Source: Sphingobacteriales bacterium (GTDB lineage: Bacteria; Bacteroidota; Bacteroidia; Sphingobacteriales; Sphingobacteriaceae). Taken from it: a stretch of DNA of 64,000 nt. The stretch is taken from assembly GCA_028288165.1 (NCBI GenBank), contig JAQBOG010000036.1, positions 75,202 to 139,201 on the forward strand. The letters are read 5' to 3'. Positions 25,266 through 33,688 of the stretch are shown here, piece after piece. The number at the start of each line of letters is the position of its first letter. Positions within the stretch are counted from its first letter, which is position 1. The notes below the pieces were generated by a model, which ran no database searches, was not told where the DNA came from, and saw nothing but the letters and a program-made list of their open reading frames with translations. A program made the translations under genes and the position numbers.

Positions 25266-25285
25266 TCTTATTTAATATACATTAT

Positions 25286-25447
25286 ATGAAAAATCTAACT
25301 TATGTTACCGCACTGTTTATTATTTCAATCCTTTCGGGATGTGAAGTAATTGGAGATATTTTTAAGGCAGGAGCTTATACAGCTTTAATTGGAGTTGTAA
25401 TCGTCATTGCAATAATAATTTGGGTGATTTCTAAATTTAGAAAATAG
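25286..25447 (+). CDS. Small lipoprotein/membrane protein (53 aa)
   Basis: The ATG opens 53 codons with a lipoprotein signal (ISILSGC, Cys19), a short EVIGDIFKAGA segment, and a C-terminal membrane span (VVIVIAIIIWVISKF) ending in basic residues. I recall similar short proteins in Bacteroidota, sometimes mislabelled phosphatidate cytidylyltransferase. It lies just after the sodA terminator and converges on oxyR with a one-base gap. Function unknown. Confidence 0.65.
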   Translation: MKNLTYVTALFIISILSGCEVIGDIFKAGAYTALIGVVIVIAIIIWVISKFRK

Positions 25448-25448
25448 A

Positions 25449-26387
25449 CTAAAAAATTTCTATAACTTCTTTCTTTTTCTGTGATTTCATTCGTTTAGGA
25501 ATAATTTCTAAAATTTCTTTTTGAAGTGTTGCAATAAGTTGACGCTTCAAGTAATTACGATGAGTAACGATACTTATCTCCCGGGTTGGTTCGGGAGATT
25601 TAAAATACCTCACCCGATCTAACTGTTTAACGGTAAATTCAGTCAAAGATAATTCAGGAAGTATGGTGATACCATTATTTAAATCCACCATTCGTTTTAA
25701 AGTCTCTACACTGTCCGTATTGTATTCAAAGTGTTTAGCCTTCTGACTAGTTTTTTTCATCTGGCAGATGTTTAATATTTGATTCCTCATACAATGGCCT
25801 TCGTTAAGTAACCATAGTTCTTCTAGATCGATATCATTTGCTGTAATAGATTTCTTTTTTACTAAAGAGCTAGATTTGGAGATATATGCAACAAAGTTTT
25901 CATAGAACAAGGGAATTTCGTTTAAACTTTTGTCCTCCAAAGGTGTCGCCATAATGCCACAGTCTAGCAGTCCTGTTTTTAGTTCTTGAATGATTTGTTC
26001 TGTAGTATACTCCCAAACCATCAATTGAACACCTGAGTACTTATTCATGAAGGCAGTAATTATTTGAGGAAGAAGATATGGTGCGATTGTAGGGATAACG
26101 CCTATCTTTAATTCTCCTTCAATCTCACCAGATTTATCTGAAATTAATTCTGTGATTTTATCGCTTTCCTTCAGTACAATTCTAGCTTGATTTATAATTT
26201 CGATCCCCATCTCTGTAGGCACCACCGGTTGTTTGCTTCTGTCAAATAACTTTACACCCAGCGAATCTTCTAACTTCTGAATTTGCATACTCAGTGTAGG
26301 CTGGGTAATAAAGCACTTTTCAGCGGCTAAAACAAAGTTTCGGTACGTATCAAGGGCAACGATATATTCTAATTGTACTAATGTCAT
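25449..26387 (-). CDS. oxyR: Peroxide-sensing LysR regulator OxyR
   Basis: The start is the Met at 26387 (312 residues). The longer frame upstream encodes an unlikely hydrophobic extension that overlaps the glmS terminator. The LysR helix-turn-helix is at about 3-60 (FVLAAEKCFITQPTLSMQIQKLE). The effector domain has EGHCMRNQILNIC with Cys199 and Cys208, the same numbers as the redox pair of E. coli OxyR. It should form a disulfide on exposure to hydrogen peroxide and activate defence genes. It is a single gene; neighbouring sodA may or may not be a target. Confidence 0.95.
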   Translation of the reverse strand: MTLVQLEYIVALDTYRNFVLAAEKCFITQPTLSMQIQKLEDSLGVKLFDRSKQPVVPTEMGIEIINQARIVLKESDKITELISDKSGEIEGELKIGVIPTIAPYLLPQIITAFMNKYSGVQLMVWEYTTEQIIQELKTGLLDCGIMATPLEDKSLNEIPLFYENFVAYISKSSSLVKKKSITANDIDLEELWLLNEGHCMRNQILNICQMKKTSQKAKHFEYNTDSVETLKRMVDLNNGITILPELSLTEFTVKQLDRVRYFKSPEPTREISIVTHRNYLKRQLIATLQKEILEIIPKRMKSQKKKEVIEIF

Positions 26388-26440
26388 GCTGTTGAATCTG
26401 AGAATAAAGATAATCTGAATTTTAAAAAAGAACCGAAACA

Positions 26441-26471
26441 AAAAAGGACGCCTCATTGAAGCGTCCTTTTT
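26441..26471 (-). terminator. Intrinsic terminator of glmS
   Basis: AAAAAGGACGC (26441-26451) pairs perfectly with GCGTCCTTTTT (26461-26471). On the minus strand a T-run follows the stem. It separates glmS from oxyR. Confidence 0.9.
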
Positions 26472-26491
26472 CGTAATCTATAAACAAGTAT

Positions 26492-28327
26492 TTATTCAAC
26501 AGTTACTGATTTTGCAAGATTCCGTGGTTGATCCACGTTACAACCTCTCAATACTGCTATGTGGTATGAAAGCAATTGAAGAGGAATAGTGGCTAATAAT
26601 GGTAAAAAAGCCTCATCTGTATCAGGGATCTCAATGATGTAATCGGCCATTTTCTTCACGTCTACATCACCTTCCGTTACAATAGCAATTACAATTCCTT
26701 TACGAGCTTTAACCTCTTGAATATTGCTAATAACCTTTTCATAAGAAGAGTTTTGCGTAGCAATTACAACTACAGGCATCTCTTCATCAATAAGCGCAAT
26801 CGGACCATGCTTCATCTCTGCTGCCGGGTAACCCTCGGCATGGATATACGAAATCTCTTTTAACTTTAAAGCTCCTTCTAATGCAACAGGAAAACCACTT
26901 CCACGGCCTAAAAACAAACAATTTCTTGAATCTTTAAACTTGGCAGCAATAGCCTTGATACTTTCGTTAGATTCAAGACATTTCTCTATTAAAGTAGGTA
27001 TTTGATCAAGCTGAGTTAATAGCTGGACTAATTTAGATTGAGTAATTGTACCACGTTGTTGAGCCATGGAAAAAGCCATTAACGTTAACGCAGTGACCTG
27101 GGCAGTAAATGCTTTGGTTGATGCTACGCCGATTTCTGGTCCGGCATGTGTATACACACCCGCATGTGTTAAACGCGGAATAGATGCACCCACAACATTG
27201 CAAATACCAAATATCGTTGCGCCTTTTTCTTTTGCTAATTGAATAGCTGCCATGGTATCAGCTGTCTCTCCCGATTGTGAAATAGCAATAACAATGTCTT
27301 TTTCGGATATTATAGGATTGCGATATCTAAATTCAGACGCGTATTCAACCTCTACAGGGATACGAGCATATTCTTCAATTAAGTATTCACCAACCAAGCC
27401 CGCGTGCCATGATGTCCCACAAGCGATGATGACAATTCGATCGATGTTTTTTAGCTTTTCTAGGTATTCATCAATTCCTCCAAGGTGTACCCGGCCTTCA
27501 TTCGAGTAGATCCGGCCACGCATGCAATCCTTAACAGAACGAGGCTGTTCGTAAATTTCTTTAAGCATGAAGTGATCATATCCACCTTTCTCAAGCATTT
27601 CGAGCTTAAGCTCTAATTCTTGTATGTAAGGTGTTTGCACAATGTTATCAATTGTTTTTACTACAAGTTGATCTCTTGTTATAAATGCAATTTCACCATC
27701 ATTCAAATAAATTACTTTCTTAGTGTATTCTACAATTGGGGAAGCATCAGAAGCAATAAAATATTCTTTTTGACCAACACCAATAACCATTGGGCTACCT
27801 TTACGTGCAGCAATTAACTGATCAGGATTGTCTTTATCCATAATCACAATTGCATAAGCACCAACTACTTCGTGCAGAGCGATCCGAACAGCCTCCTCAA
27901 GCTTTAAATGAGTTTGAGCTTGTATGTCTTCAATTAAATGGATCAGAACTTCGGTATCAGTATCACTACTAAAAGAATGACCTCTTAAAGTAAGCGCTTC
28001 TTTAATACTCGCATAATTCTCTATTATACCGTTATGAATAATAGTTAAACGTCCATCTCCGGATTTATGAGGGTGAGAATTACGGTCAGATGGAATACCA
28101 TGAGTTGCCCATCTCGTATGCCCCATTCCCATTGTGCCACTCAGATTTTCTCCGGAAGCAAAATTTTCTAAATCGTTAACCTTACCCACCTTTTTATAGG
28201 TGTTAAGGCTGCCATTCATTAATGCAACACCTGCACTATCATAGCCCCGATATTCCAAGCGTCTTAATCCTTTAATTATAATAGGCCATGCTTCGCGATA
28301 ACCTATGTAGCCAACTATTCCACACAT
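26492..28327 (-). CDS. glmS: Glutamine-fructose-6-phosphate aminotransferase
   Basis: This 611-residue enzyme has an N-terminal glutaminase domain starting MCGIVGYIG, with Cys2 as nucleophile. Two SIS sugar-isomerase domains follow (SQSGETADT and FLGRGSGFPVALEGALKLKEI), and it ends NLAKSVTVE as in the family. It makes glucosamine-6-phosphate, the first step to UDP-GlcNAc for peptidoglycan and LPS. It is followed by a terminator. The DUF4270 gene is 83 bases upstream on the same strand. I see no glmS ribozyme in that short gap. Confidence 0.97.
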   Translation of the reverse strand: MCGIVGYIGYREAWPIIIKGLRRLEYRGYDSAGVALMNGSLNTYKKVGKVNDLENFASGENLSGTMGMGHTRWATHGIPSDRNSHPHKSGDGRLTIIHNGIIENYASIKEALTLRGHSFSSDTDTEVLIHLIEDIQAQTHLKLEEAVRIALHEVVGAYAIVIMDKDNPDQLIAARKGSPMVIGVGQKEYFIASDASPIVEYTKKVIYLNDGEIAFITRDQLVVKTIDNIVQTPYIQELELKLEMLEKGGYDHFMLKEIYEQPRSVKDCMRGRIYSNEGRVHLGGIDEYLEKLKNIDRIVIIACGTSWHAGLVGEYLIEEYARIPVEVEYASEFRYRNPIISEKDIVIAISQSGETADTMAAIQLAKEKGATIFGICNVVGASIPRLTHAGVYTHAGPEIGVASTKAFTAQVTALTLMAFSMAQQRGTITQSKLVQLLTQLDQIPTLIEKCLESNESIKAIAAKFKDSRNCLFLGRGSGFPVALEGALKLKEISYIHAEGYPAAEMKHGPIALIDEEMPVVVIATQNSSYEKVISNIQEVKARKGIVIAIVTEGDVDVKKMADYIIEIPDTDEAFLPLLATIPLQLLSYHIAVLRGCNVDQPRNLAKSVTVE

Positions 28328-28410
28328 AAATTTTTATTATACTTCTGGTTAATCAAATTTTATCTAATAATTATAGATAACCTATAAAATTAAAAAAACA
28401 CAAAATTGTT

Positions 28411-29814
28411 TTAATTTACCTTAGTATACATCACATTTAATTTAATTTTGAAAGTGGATGTGCTTTTTCCACTCCCTAAAACCGTTCTTCCTGTAGAGGT
28501 ATAATATGGGTTAAAAGCATTTGGACCTGTGGCGGATGGGTCTGCAGCAGATAAATAAAGATCATAAGGAATGATCTTGTTTCTTATGATATCTTGCAGG
28601 TATGAAGTAATTATAAATTTATAATTTTTAGTTGTCGCGTCATAATATCCCCCATACTCCAGATCCGACAGTCCCCTTACTTCGGTACCGCTAAATGGTG
28701 CATTGTCGGGCAAAATTGCTCGCTGACCAGCAATATCAGTGGTATATAAGTAAATCCTTGTGGCTGGAGCAACTTTGTTGTAAGTGCCATCCGGAACAGG
28801 TATAACAAGCTCTGCCTTGTTAATAATGATATTCCCTAAATCCTTAAGTTCTTGTAAGTTAGTGATGTTAAGTTTAGTACGTACACCAGCTAAAGATTGT
28901 ACATAAGTGATGTCGCTTTCCGGTTGTGGATTATCAAGTTGAGTTTTAATATCCGTACCGTCGAAGGTGTGTATTATTGTAGCCGCTATTGGTGTTGCAT
29001 TTAAGTTTTGGATAGTAAAGCTGGTAACGATAGTATCAATTTTCGTATCATTCTTGCTTTTATAATATAGTTCTAACCTACTTATTGAAGTAGCGGTAAA
29101 ATCTAATAAAGTGATTCCCCCAACCTTGTCTGCTTCTACCTTGGTCATACTAATTTGCAAGCCCTTAATAAAATTGCTAAACAGGTAATTGTTTTTAAAG
29201 TTATCTGGGTTTCCATTCAAGAAGTTTTCTTTAATGAAACTTCCGCTAATTGGAATTCGCAGGTGTGGTGCTAAAGCCGTCGTAACATCAGGTCCGCCAG
29301 TTACAATAGAAGTAACTTTTACACTGTCTCTAAAATTTACTCTGCCTGTTTTTGTACCAATTACAAGCGGATTAAAGGCATGCGTTGTTGTATTGGAGAA
29401 ATCAGAGCTAGTTGTTAATTTTTCGTTGAGTTGATGTACATCGAATTTAAAGGTAGTAGTCGAATCACCAGTGAATTCCTTTGCATATCCCAAAATTAAT
29501 ACTGCTGAATCTAATTCAGGTTCGGTGCCGAATTTTAAAGTATCAGAAGGTAATTTTAACGATACAGCTAAAGATGCATTTGTTTTGCCAAAAATGTCAT
29601 CCGTTAAATCACCAAGCGGATGTTTTTGTAGATATAGTGTATTAACAACTCCTTCTGGAACGGTTTGGGATTTGATATTCGTGTTATTAAAGGTGTACCC
29701 GTTAATAGCATTCGCAGGGTCTACTTCCAAGCCAACGCCGTCCTGATTTTGGCATCCACTTAATATAAAAAGACTTACTAACAAAGTTAATAAGTCCAGT
29801 TTGTATAATTTCAT
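28411..29814 (-). CDS. DUF4270 lipoprotein
   Basis: With the start at 29814 the protein has 467 residues and a lipoprotein signal (LFILSGC). It is a mostly beta protein with recurring strands, the pattern of the Bacteroidota-specific DUF4270 family, whose function is unknown. The first in-frame ATG, 15 codons upstream, would place extra residues before the signal and is rejected. It lies between the GT5-like gene (13-base gap) and glmS on the same strand. This suggests an operon GT5-like, DUF4270, glmS and a link with envelope precursor supply. Confidence 0.82.
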   Translation of the reverse strand: MKLYKLDLLTLLVSLFILSGCQNQDGVGLEVDPANAINGYTFNNTNIKSQTVPEGVVNTLYLQKHPLGDLTDDIFGKTNASLAVSLKLPSDTLKFGTEPELDSAVLILGYAKEFTGDSTTTFKFDVHQLNEKLTTSSDFSNTTTHAFNPLVIGTKTGRVNFRDSVKVTSIVTGGPDVTTALAPHLRIPISGSFIKENFLNGNPDNFKNNYLFSNFIKGLQISMTKVEADKVGGITLLDFTATSISRLELYYKSKNDTKIDTIVTSFTIQNLNATPIAATIIHTFDGTDIKTQLDNPQPESDITYVQSLAGVRTKLNITNLQELKDLGNIIINKAELVIPVPDGTYNKVAPATRIYLYTTDIAGQRAILPDNAPFSGTEVRGLSDLEYGGYYDATTKNYKFIITSYLQDIIRNKIIPYDLYLSAADPSATGPNAFNPYYTSTGRTVLGSGKSTSTFKIKLNVMYTKVN

Positions 29815-29827
29815 ATTACTCTCTTTT

Positions 29828-30652
29828 TTAAGCAAGTGAAACGAGTTCTTCGTTTGCAATTTCTTCGTAAAGGTTGTAATAATTTTCGTAATCAGAAGTG
29901 GAAATATAATCTAGTGTTGGTTTATTGGCTTTTTTAACAAACTTTAACACTTCTTCACTTATATTCTCAGTAGCATAGACCACTGCATCAGAATGACTTA
30001 TGGCGCCAATATTCAGTGCATCGCAATCACCATTTTTATAATTTTCAACATGAGCCTCAGTCATGTCGTTCATGATTGCTTTACGTGCAAATTCAGGCTT
30101 TAGCTTAACTGCAGGGTCGTTGTCATAAACTGAATAAACAGCCTTTGCGTTTTTAAAAGTTGGATCGTTCTTGTAAGTCGTTTTTAAATAAACTGGAACT
30201 AAAGCAGTCATCCATCCATGACAATGAACTACATCTGGTGACCAACCTAATTTTTTTACAGTTTCTAAAGCACCTTTACAAAAGAAAATAGCTCTTTCGT
30301 CATTATCATCATAAAACTTGTTTTCCTTATCAGTGAAAACATATTTCCGTTGAAAGTACTCTTCGTTATCTAAAAAGTATACTTGCATGCGGGCTGCAGG
30401 TATAGAAGCAACCTTTATTATAAGAGGGTTATCATTGTCATCAATGATAATGTTCATGCCCGATAAACGGATAACCTCATGTAAGCGATTGCGGCGTTCA
30501 TTGATATTTCCAAAACGGGGCATAAGAATACGAATTTCTAAGCCTTTATCCTGCATCGCCTGCGGAAGCTGGCGGGTTATTTCAGAAATTTTAGTAAGTT
30601 CCAGGAAAGGCGACATCTCATGGGTAATAAACAATAGCTTTGTTTTTGCCAT
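29828..30652 (-). CDS. Glycogen/starch synthase N-terminal-like protein (half GT5)
   Basis: Starting at the Met at 30652 it has 274 residues and resembles only the N-terminal half of GT5 glycogen synthases: MAKTKLLFITHEMSPF, RILMPRFG, and DVVHCHGWMTALVPVYLK. The second Rossmann domain with the catalytic EPCG-type region is absent. The ADP-glucose loop (normally KxGGLxDV) reads LTKISEITRQLP. It is therefore unlikely to make glycogen. Homologues beside panC are, to my knowledge, common in Bacteroidota. It diverges from panC and leads toward DUF4270 and glmS. Confidence 0.8.
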   Translation of the reverse strand: MAKTKLLFITHEMSPFLELTKISEITRQLPQAMQDKGLEIRILMPRFGNINERRNRLHEVIRLSGMNIIIDDNDNPLIIKVASIPAARMQVYFLDNEEYFQRKYVFTDKENKFYDDNDERAIFFCKGALETVKKLGWSPDVVHCHGWMTALVPVYLKTTYKNDPTFKNAKAVYSVYDNDPAVKLKPEFARKAIMNDMTEAHVENYKNGDCDALNIGAISHSDAVVYATENISEEVLKFVKKANKPTLDYISTSDYENYYNLYEEIANEELVSLA

Positions 30653-30802
30653 CTCCAATTTGATTAAATTAATGGTAAGAAAAGGGAATTTGAACTGCAA
30701 ATGTAAGCATTATCTTATGAATTATCAACGATTTATGCAATTTGTTTTGGTGATAGAAAAGTAAATTCCCATTTTTGATTTTTTTAAGTAAAATGTAAAG
30801 TC

Positions 30803-31642
30803 TTGGAAATATTCCGCACCCGAAGGGAATTATCAGAATATCTTTTAGTACAAAATAAATTAGGCAAAGTTTGTGGCTTGGTACCAACAATGGGCGCCTT
30901 ACATGATGGTCACTTGTCGTTAATTGACGTTGCTGGCAAAGAATCAGACTATGTAGTTTGCAGCATATTTGTAAACCCAACTCAATTTAATGACGCAAGA
31001 GATCTCGAAAAATATCCCAGAACAATTGAGCAAGACATACAAAAATTAAATTCCGTTAATTGTGATGTTTTATTCCTTCCAGAAACATCCGAAATTTATT
31101 TGGGCGTTGAAAGCTGGCATATTGATTTGGGTACGCTTGATAAAAGCTTGGAAGGCGAGCTTAGGCCAGGTCATTACCAAGGGGTAACACAGATAGTGAA
31201 AAAGCTTTTTGATATAATAAATCCTGATAAAGCATATTTTGGACAGAAGGATTATCAACAATTCTTGGTCATCTCCAAAATGGTTAAAACGTTTAATCTT
31301 AGCGTCAAACTAGTGATGTGTCCAATAGTTAGAGAAACTGATGGTTTGGCAATGAGCTCTCGGAACATTCATTTATCTCCCACAGATCGTCAAAACGCGT
31401 TGGCGCTACACGAGTCTTTGGTAATAACAAAACAGAAGTTTCCTCATAAGAGCATTGAGCAATTAGAAGAAGACGCCAAACAATATTTGAGCACGATTCC
31501 AGGATTATCATTGGATTATTTTTCCATCTGCCATTCTGAAACATTGCAAAAGGCTGAAGCGAAAGATGCAAACGGCTTGGTTGCATTAGTTGCTGCCAAA
31601 GTGGGATGCACGCGGTTAATTGATAATATCATTCTATCGTAA
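30803..31642 (+). CDS. panC: Pantoate-beta-alanine ligase (pantothenate synthetase)
   Basis: The protein has 279 residues from a TTG start; the N-terminus MEIFRTRRELSEYL is what is expected of PanC, so the TTG is credible. PTMGALHDGH gives the nucleotide-binding HxGH (His34, His37), and LAMSSRNIHLS is the KMSKS-like loop. It joins pantoate and beta-alanine with ATP, the last step to pantothenate. panD, which supplies beta-alanine, follows in the same direction 72 bases away. panB is not in the window. Confidence 0.95.
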   Translation: MEIFRTRRELSEYLLVQNKLGKVCGLVPTMGALHDGHLSLIDVAGKESDYVVCSIFVNPTQFNDARDLEKYPRTIEQDIQKLNSVNCDVLFLPETSEIYLGVESWHIDLGTLDKSLEGELRPGHYQGVTQIVKKLFDIINPDKAYFGQKDYQQFLVISKMVKTFNLSVKLVMCPIVRETDGLAMSSRNIHLSPTDRQNALALHESLVITKQKFPHKSIEQLEEDAKQYLSTIPGLSLDYFSICHSETLQKAEAKDANGLVALVAAKVGCTRLIDNIILS

Positions 31643-31714
31643 TATAAGTCCTCAAAGAAGATACAAAACCGTTAACACTTCCGCTACTCTCAAACTTTTA
31701 CCTAATTTTGTTAT

Positions 31715-32065
31715 ATGATAATTGAGATTTTAAAGTCAAAAATTCATCGTGCAAAAGTTACGCAGGCTGAACTTAATTACGTAGGCAGCATAACAATTGA
31801 TGAAGATTTGATGGATGCTGCTAATATTATAGCAAACGAAAAAGTTCAGGTTGTAAATAATAATAATGGGGCTCGTTTCGAAACCTATGTTATTAAAGGT
31901 GAACGGAAATCGGGAATTATTTGTTTGAATGGATCATGTGCCCGCTTGGCTCAAGTTGGAGATATATTGATAATAATGTCGTACGGACAGTTGCCTATCG
32001 AAGAAGCAAAACAATATACTCCTGTATTAGTATTTCCGGACGATCATAACCGACTTATATCATAA
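31715..32065 (+). CDS. panD: Aspartate 1-decarboxylase proenzyme
   Basis: This 116-residue protein contains YVGSITID, with the self-cleavage site between Gly24 and Ser25 that creates the pyruvoyl cofactor. It has the usual [12 protein letters not shown] and NGSCARL motifs. It decarboxylates aspartate to beta-alanine for PanC. The next gene begins 8 bases later, which suggests panC-panD-YbhN-nucleotidyltransferase form one operon. Confidence 0.95.
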   Translation: MIIEILKSKIHRAKVTQAELNYVGSITIDEDLMDAANIIANEKVQVVNNNNGARFETYVIKGERKSGIICLNGSCARLAQVGDILIIMSYGQLPIEEAKQYTPVLVFPDDHNRLIS

Positions 32066-32073
32066 CTCTTCTT

Positions 32074-33093
32074 TTGAAAACAAGCCTTGTTTCTGTCCTA
32101 AAATATATCTTCCTTTTACTTCTTGCTATTTCTCTTTTGGTTTTAGCCTTCAGAGGTCAAAATCTCGAACAATTATCTGCTGATTTAAAATCAGCAGATT
32201 ATAACTGGGTCATAATATCTTCCTTAGCCTGTCTTGTCGCCCACTTATTTAGGGCTTATAGATGGCAAATGCTAATTAAAACTTTGGAATATACTCCCCC
32301 TTCAATCGTCACAACGTTTCATGCAGTAATGATTGGTTATATGGCGAACCTTGCGTTGCCACGAATGGGTGAGATTACCCGCTGTGGCGTAATCAATAAA
32401 ACGAATAATATACCTGTAAACAAACTAATCGGTACAGTAATTATTGAACGTTTAACAGATGTGTTTATGCTTATGGCAGTAACCAGTTTGGCTGTATTCT
32501 TTCAATTCGAGCTTATTTACCGATTTTTAAATCAACATATTTTTTCCTTTATTGCCTCAAAAACGTCTAATAATGGCTTCCTCTTAATAATCACAGTCTT
32601 GGTTTTGATTGTTTTGGTGCCTTTTGTTATTATCCTCAACAAGAAAGCTGACTTTAAAGTTCCAGGGAAGATTATTAATTTATGGCAAGGCTTATCTAAC
32701 GGATTGAAGTCATTTTACAGCCTTGAAAATAAATGGGAATATATCATCTATTCTTTATTAATCTGGTTTTTTTATTACCTTTCCACGTACCTGTGTATGT
32801 TTGCCATAACAAGTACAGCCCACTTGAGCTTATTTGCAGCATTGTCAATATTGGTTTTCGGTAGCCTTGGGATGATCGTGCCAGTGCAAGGCGGTATCGG
32901 GGCCTTTCATTTTATGGTGGCGGAGGGATTAGTCTTGTATGCCATTAAAAAAAGTGATGGACTGGCTTATGCCACAATAATACACTCATCGCAAACCTTT
33001 ATAATTTTGATTATAGGTGGAGCGAGCCTGATTTTAATGTTAATATCGTCTTCAAAAAAAGCGGCTAATGAACCGGATCGACTTAATAAATAA
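32074..33093 (+). CDS. YbhN/LPG-synthase-like membrane protein (UPF0104)
   Basis: This 339-residue protein from a TTG start has about eight membrane spans. It shows the family motifs FRAYRWQMLI, NLALPRMGEITRCGVI, IIERLTDV and VPVQGGIGAFHFMV. These are found in the flippase-like domain of lysylphosphatidylglycerol synthases and in stand-alone UPF0104 proteins. There is no soluble synthase domain, so lipid aminoacylation is not expected; membrane-lipid or glycan transfer is a guess. It overlaps the next gene by 26 bases. Confidence 0.82.
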   Translation: MKTSLVSVLKYIFLLLLAISLLVLAFRGQNLEQLSADLKSADYNWVIISSLACLVAHLFRAYRWQMLIKTLEYTPPSIVTTFHAVMIGYMANLALPRMGEITRCGVINKTNNIPVNKLIGTVIIERLTDVFMLMAVTSLAVFFQFELIYRFLNQHIFSFIASKTSNNGFLLIITVLVLIVLVPFVIILNKKADFKVPGKIINLWQGLSNGLKSFYSLENKWEYIIYSLLIWFFYYLSTYLCMFAITSTAHLSLFAALSILVFGSLGMIVPVQGGIGAFHFMVAEGLVLYAIKKSDGLAYATIIHSSQTFIILIIGGASLILMLISSSKKAANEPDRLNK

Positions 33094-33559
33094 TAAGATT
33101 TTAAAGGGGCAAAGATTGTATCAGATGCTCAACATCTGGCGATTTACAGATCAAAAGATAGTGTTCACAAATGGATGCTTTGATTTGCTTCATTTAGGGC
33201 ATATTGATTATTTAAGTAAAGCAGCAGACATGGGAAACCGATTAATTATTGGACTTAATTCAGATAGCTCTACTGCAAATTTAAAGGGTCCTTCAAGGCC
33301 AATAACCGATGAAGTTTCAAGGGCAACATTACTTGCAGCATTATTTTTTGTAGATGCAGTTATTTTGTTTGATGAAGAGACGCCCCTTAATCTGATTGCT
33401 AAAGTTAAACCTAATATCTTAGTTAAAGGAGCCGATTATTCCATTGACGAAATAGTTGGTGCTGATCTTGTTATTGCTAATGGAGGTGCCGTTAAAACTA
33501 TAAATTACCTCCCAGGATATTCCACAACTTCTATTGAGCAAAAAATCAAAAACTTGTAA
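33068..33559 (+). CDS. RfaE2-like ADP-heptose-type nucleotidyltransferase
   Basis: This 163-residue cytidylyltransferase-fold protein has VFTNGCFDLLHLGHIDYL with the HxGH motif, and ILVKGADYSIDEIVGAD. The final EQKIKNL resembles the end of the HldE/RfaE2 adenylyltransferase. That enzyme makes ADP-D-glycero-manno-heptose for LPS cores. No heptose kinase (RfaE1) is fused or adjacent. Its reading frame starts inside the preceding gene, so it is translationally coupled. Confidence 0.85.
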   Translation: MNRIDLINNKILKGQRLYQMLNIWRFTDQKIVFTNGCFDLLHLGHIDYLSKAADMGNRLIIGLNSDSSTANLKGPSRPITDEVSRATLLAALFFVDAVILFDEETPLNLIAKVKPNILVKGADYSIDEIVGADLVIANGGAVKTINYLPGYSTTSIEQKIKNL

Positions 33560-33688
33560 TTCAAATACTTGTTTACAAAATAATTAAGGCTCAGTTTTTG
33601 TTTTTATTTTTAGATGCAAGAAATTTCTTTCCTGTCTTCTCTTGCCTTTCCTATTAAAAGCTATTTTTATAAGGGCTAAACCGATTCT

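Noticed and set aside
28328-28410. glmS ribozyme upstream of glmS
   Set aside because: The gap is only 83 bases, AT-rich and without the pseudoknot core; the ribozyme is known mainly from Firmicutes.
29828-30652. Functional glycogen synthase
   Set aside because: The C-terminal half and the KxGGL loop are missing and no other glycogen genes are present.
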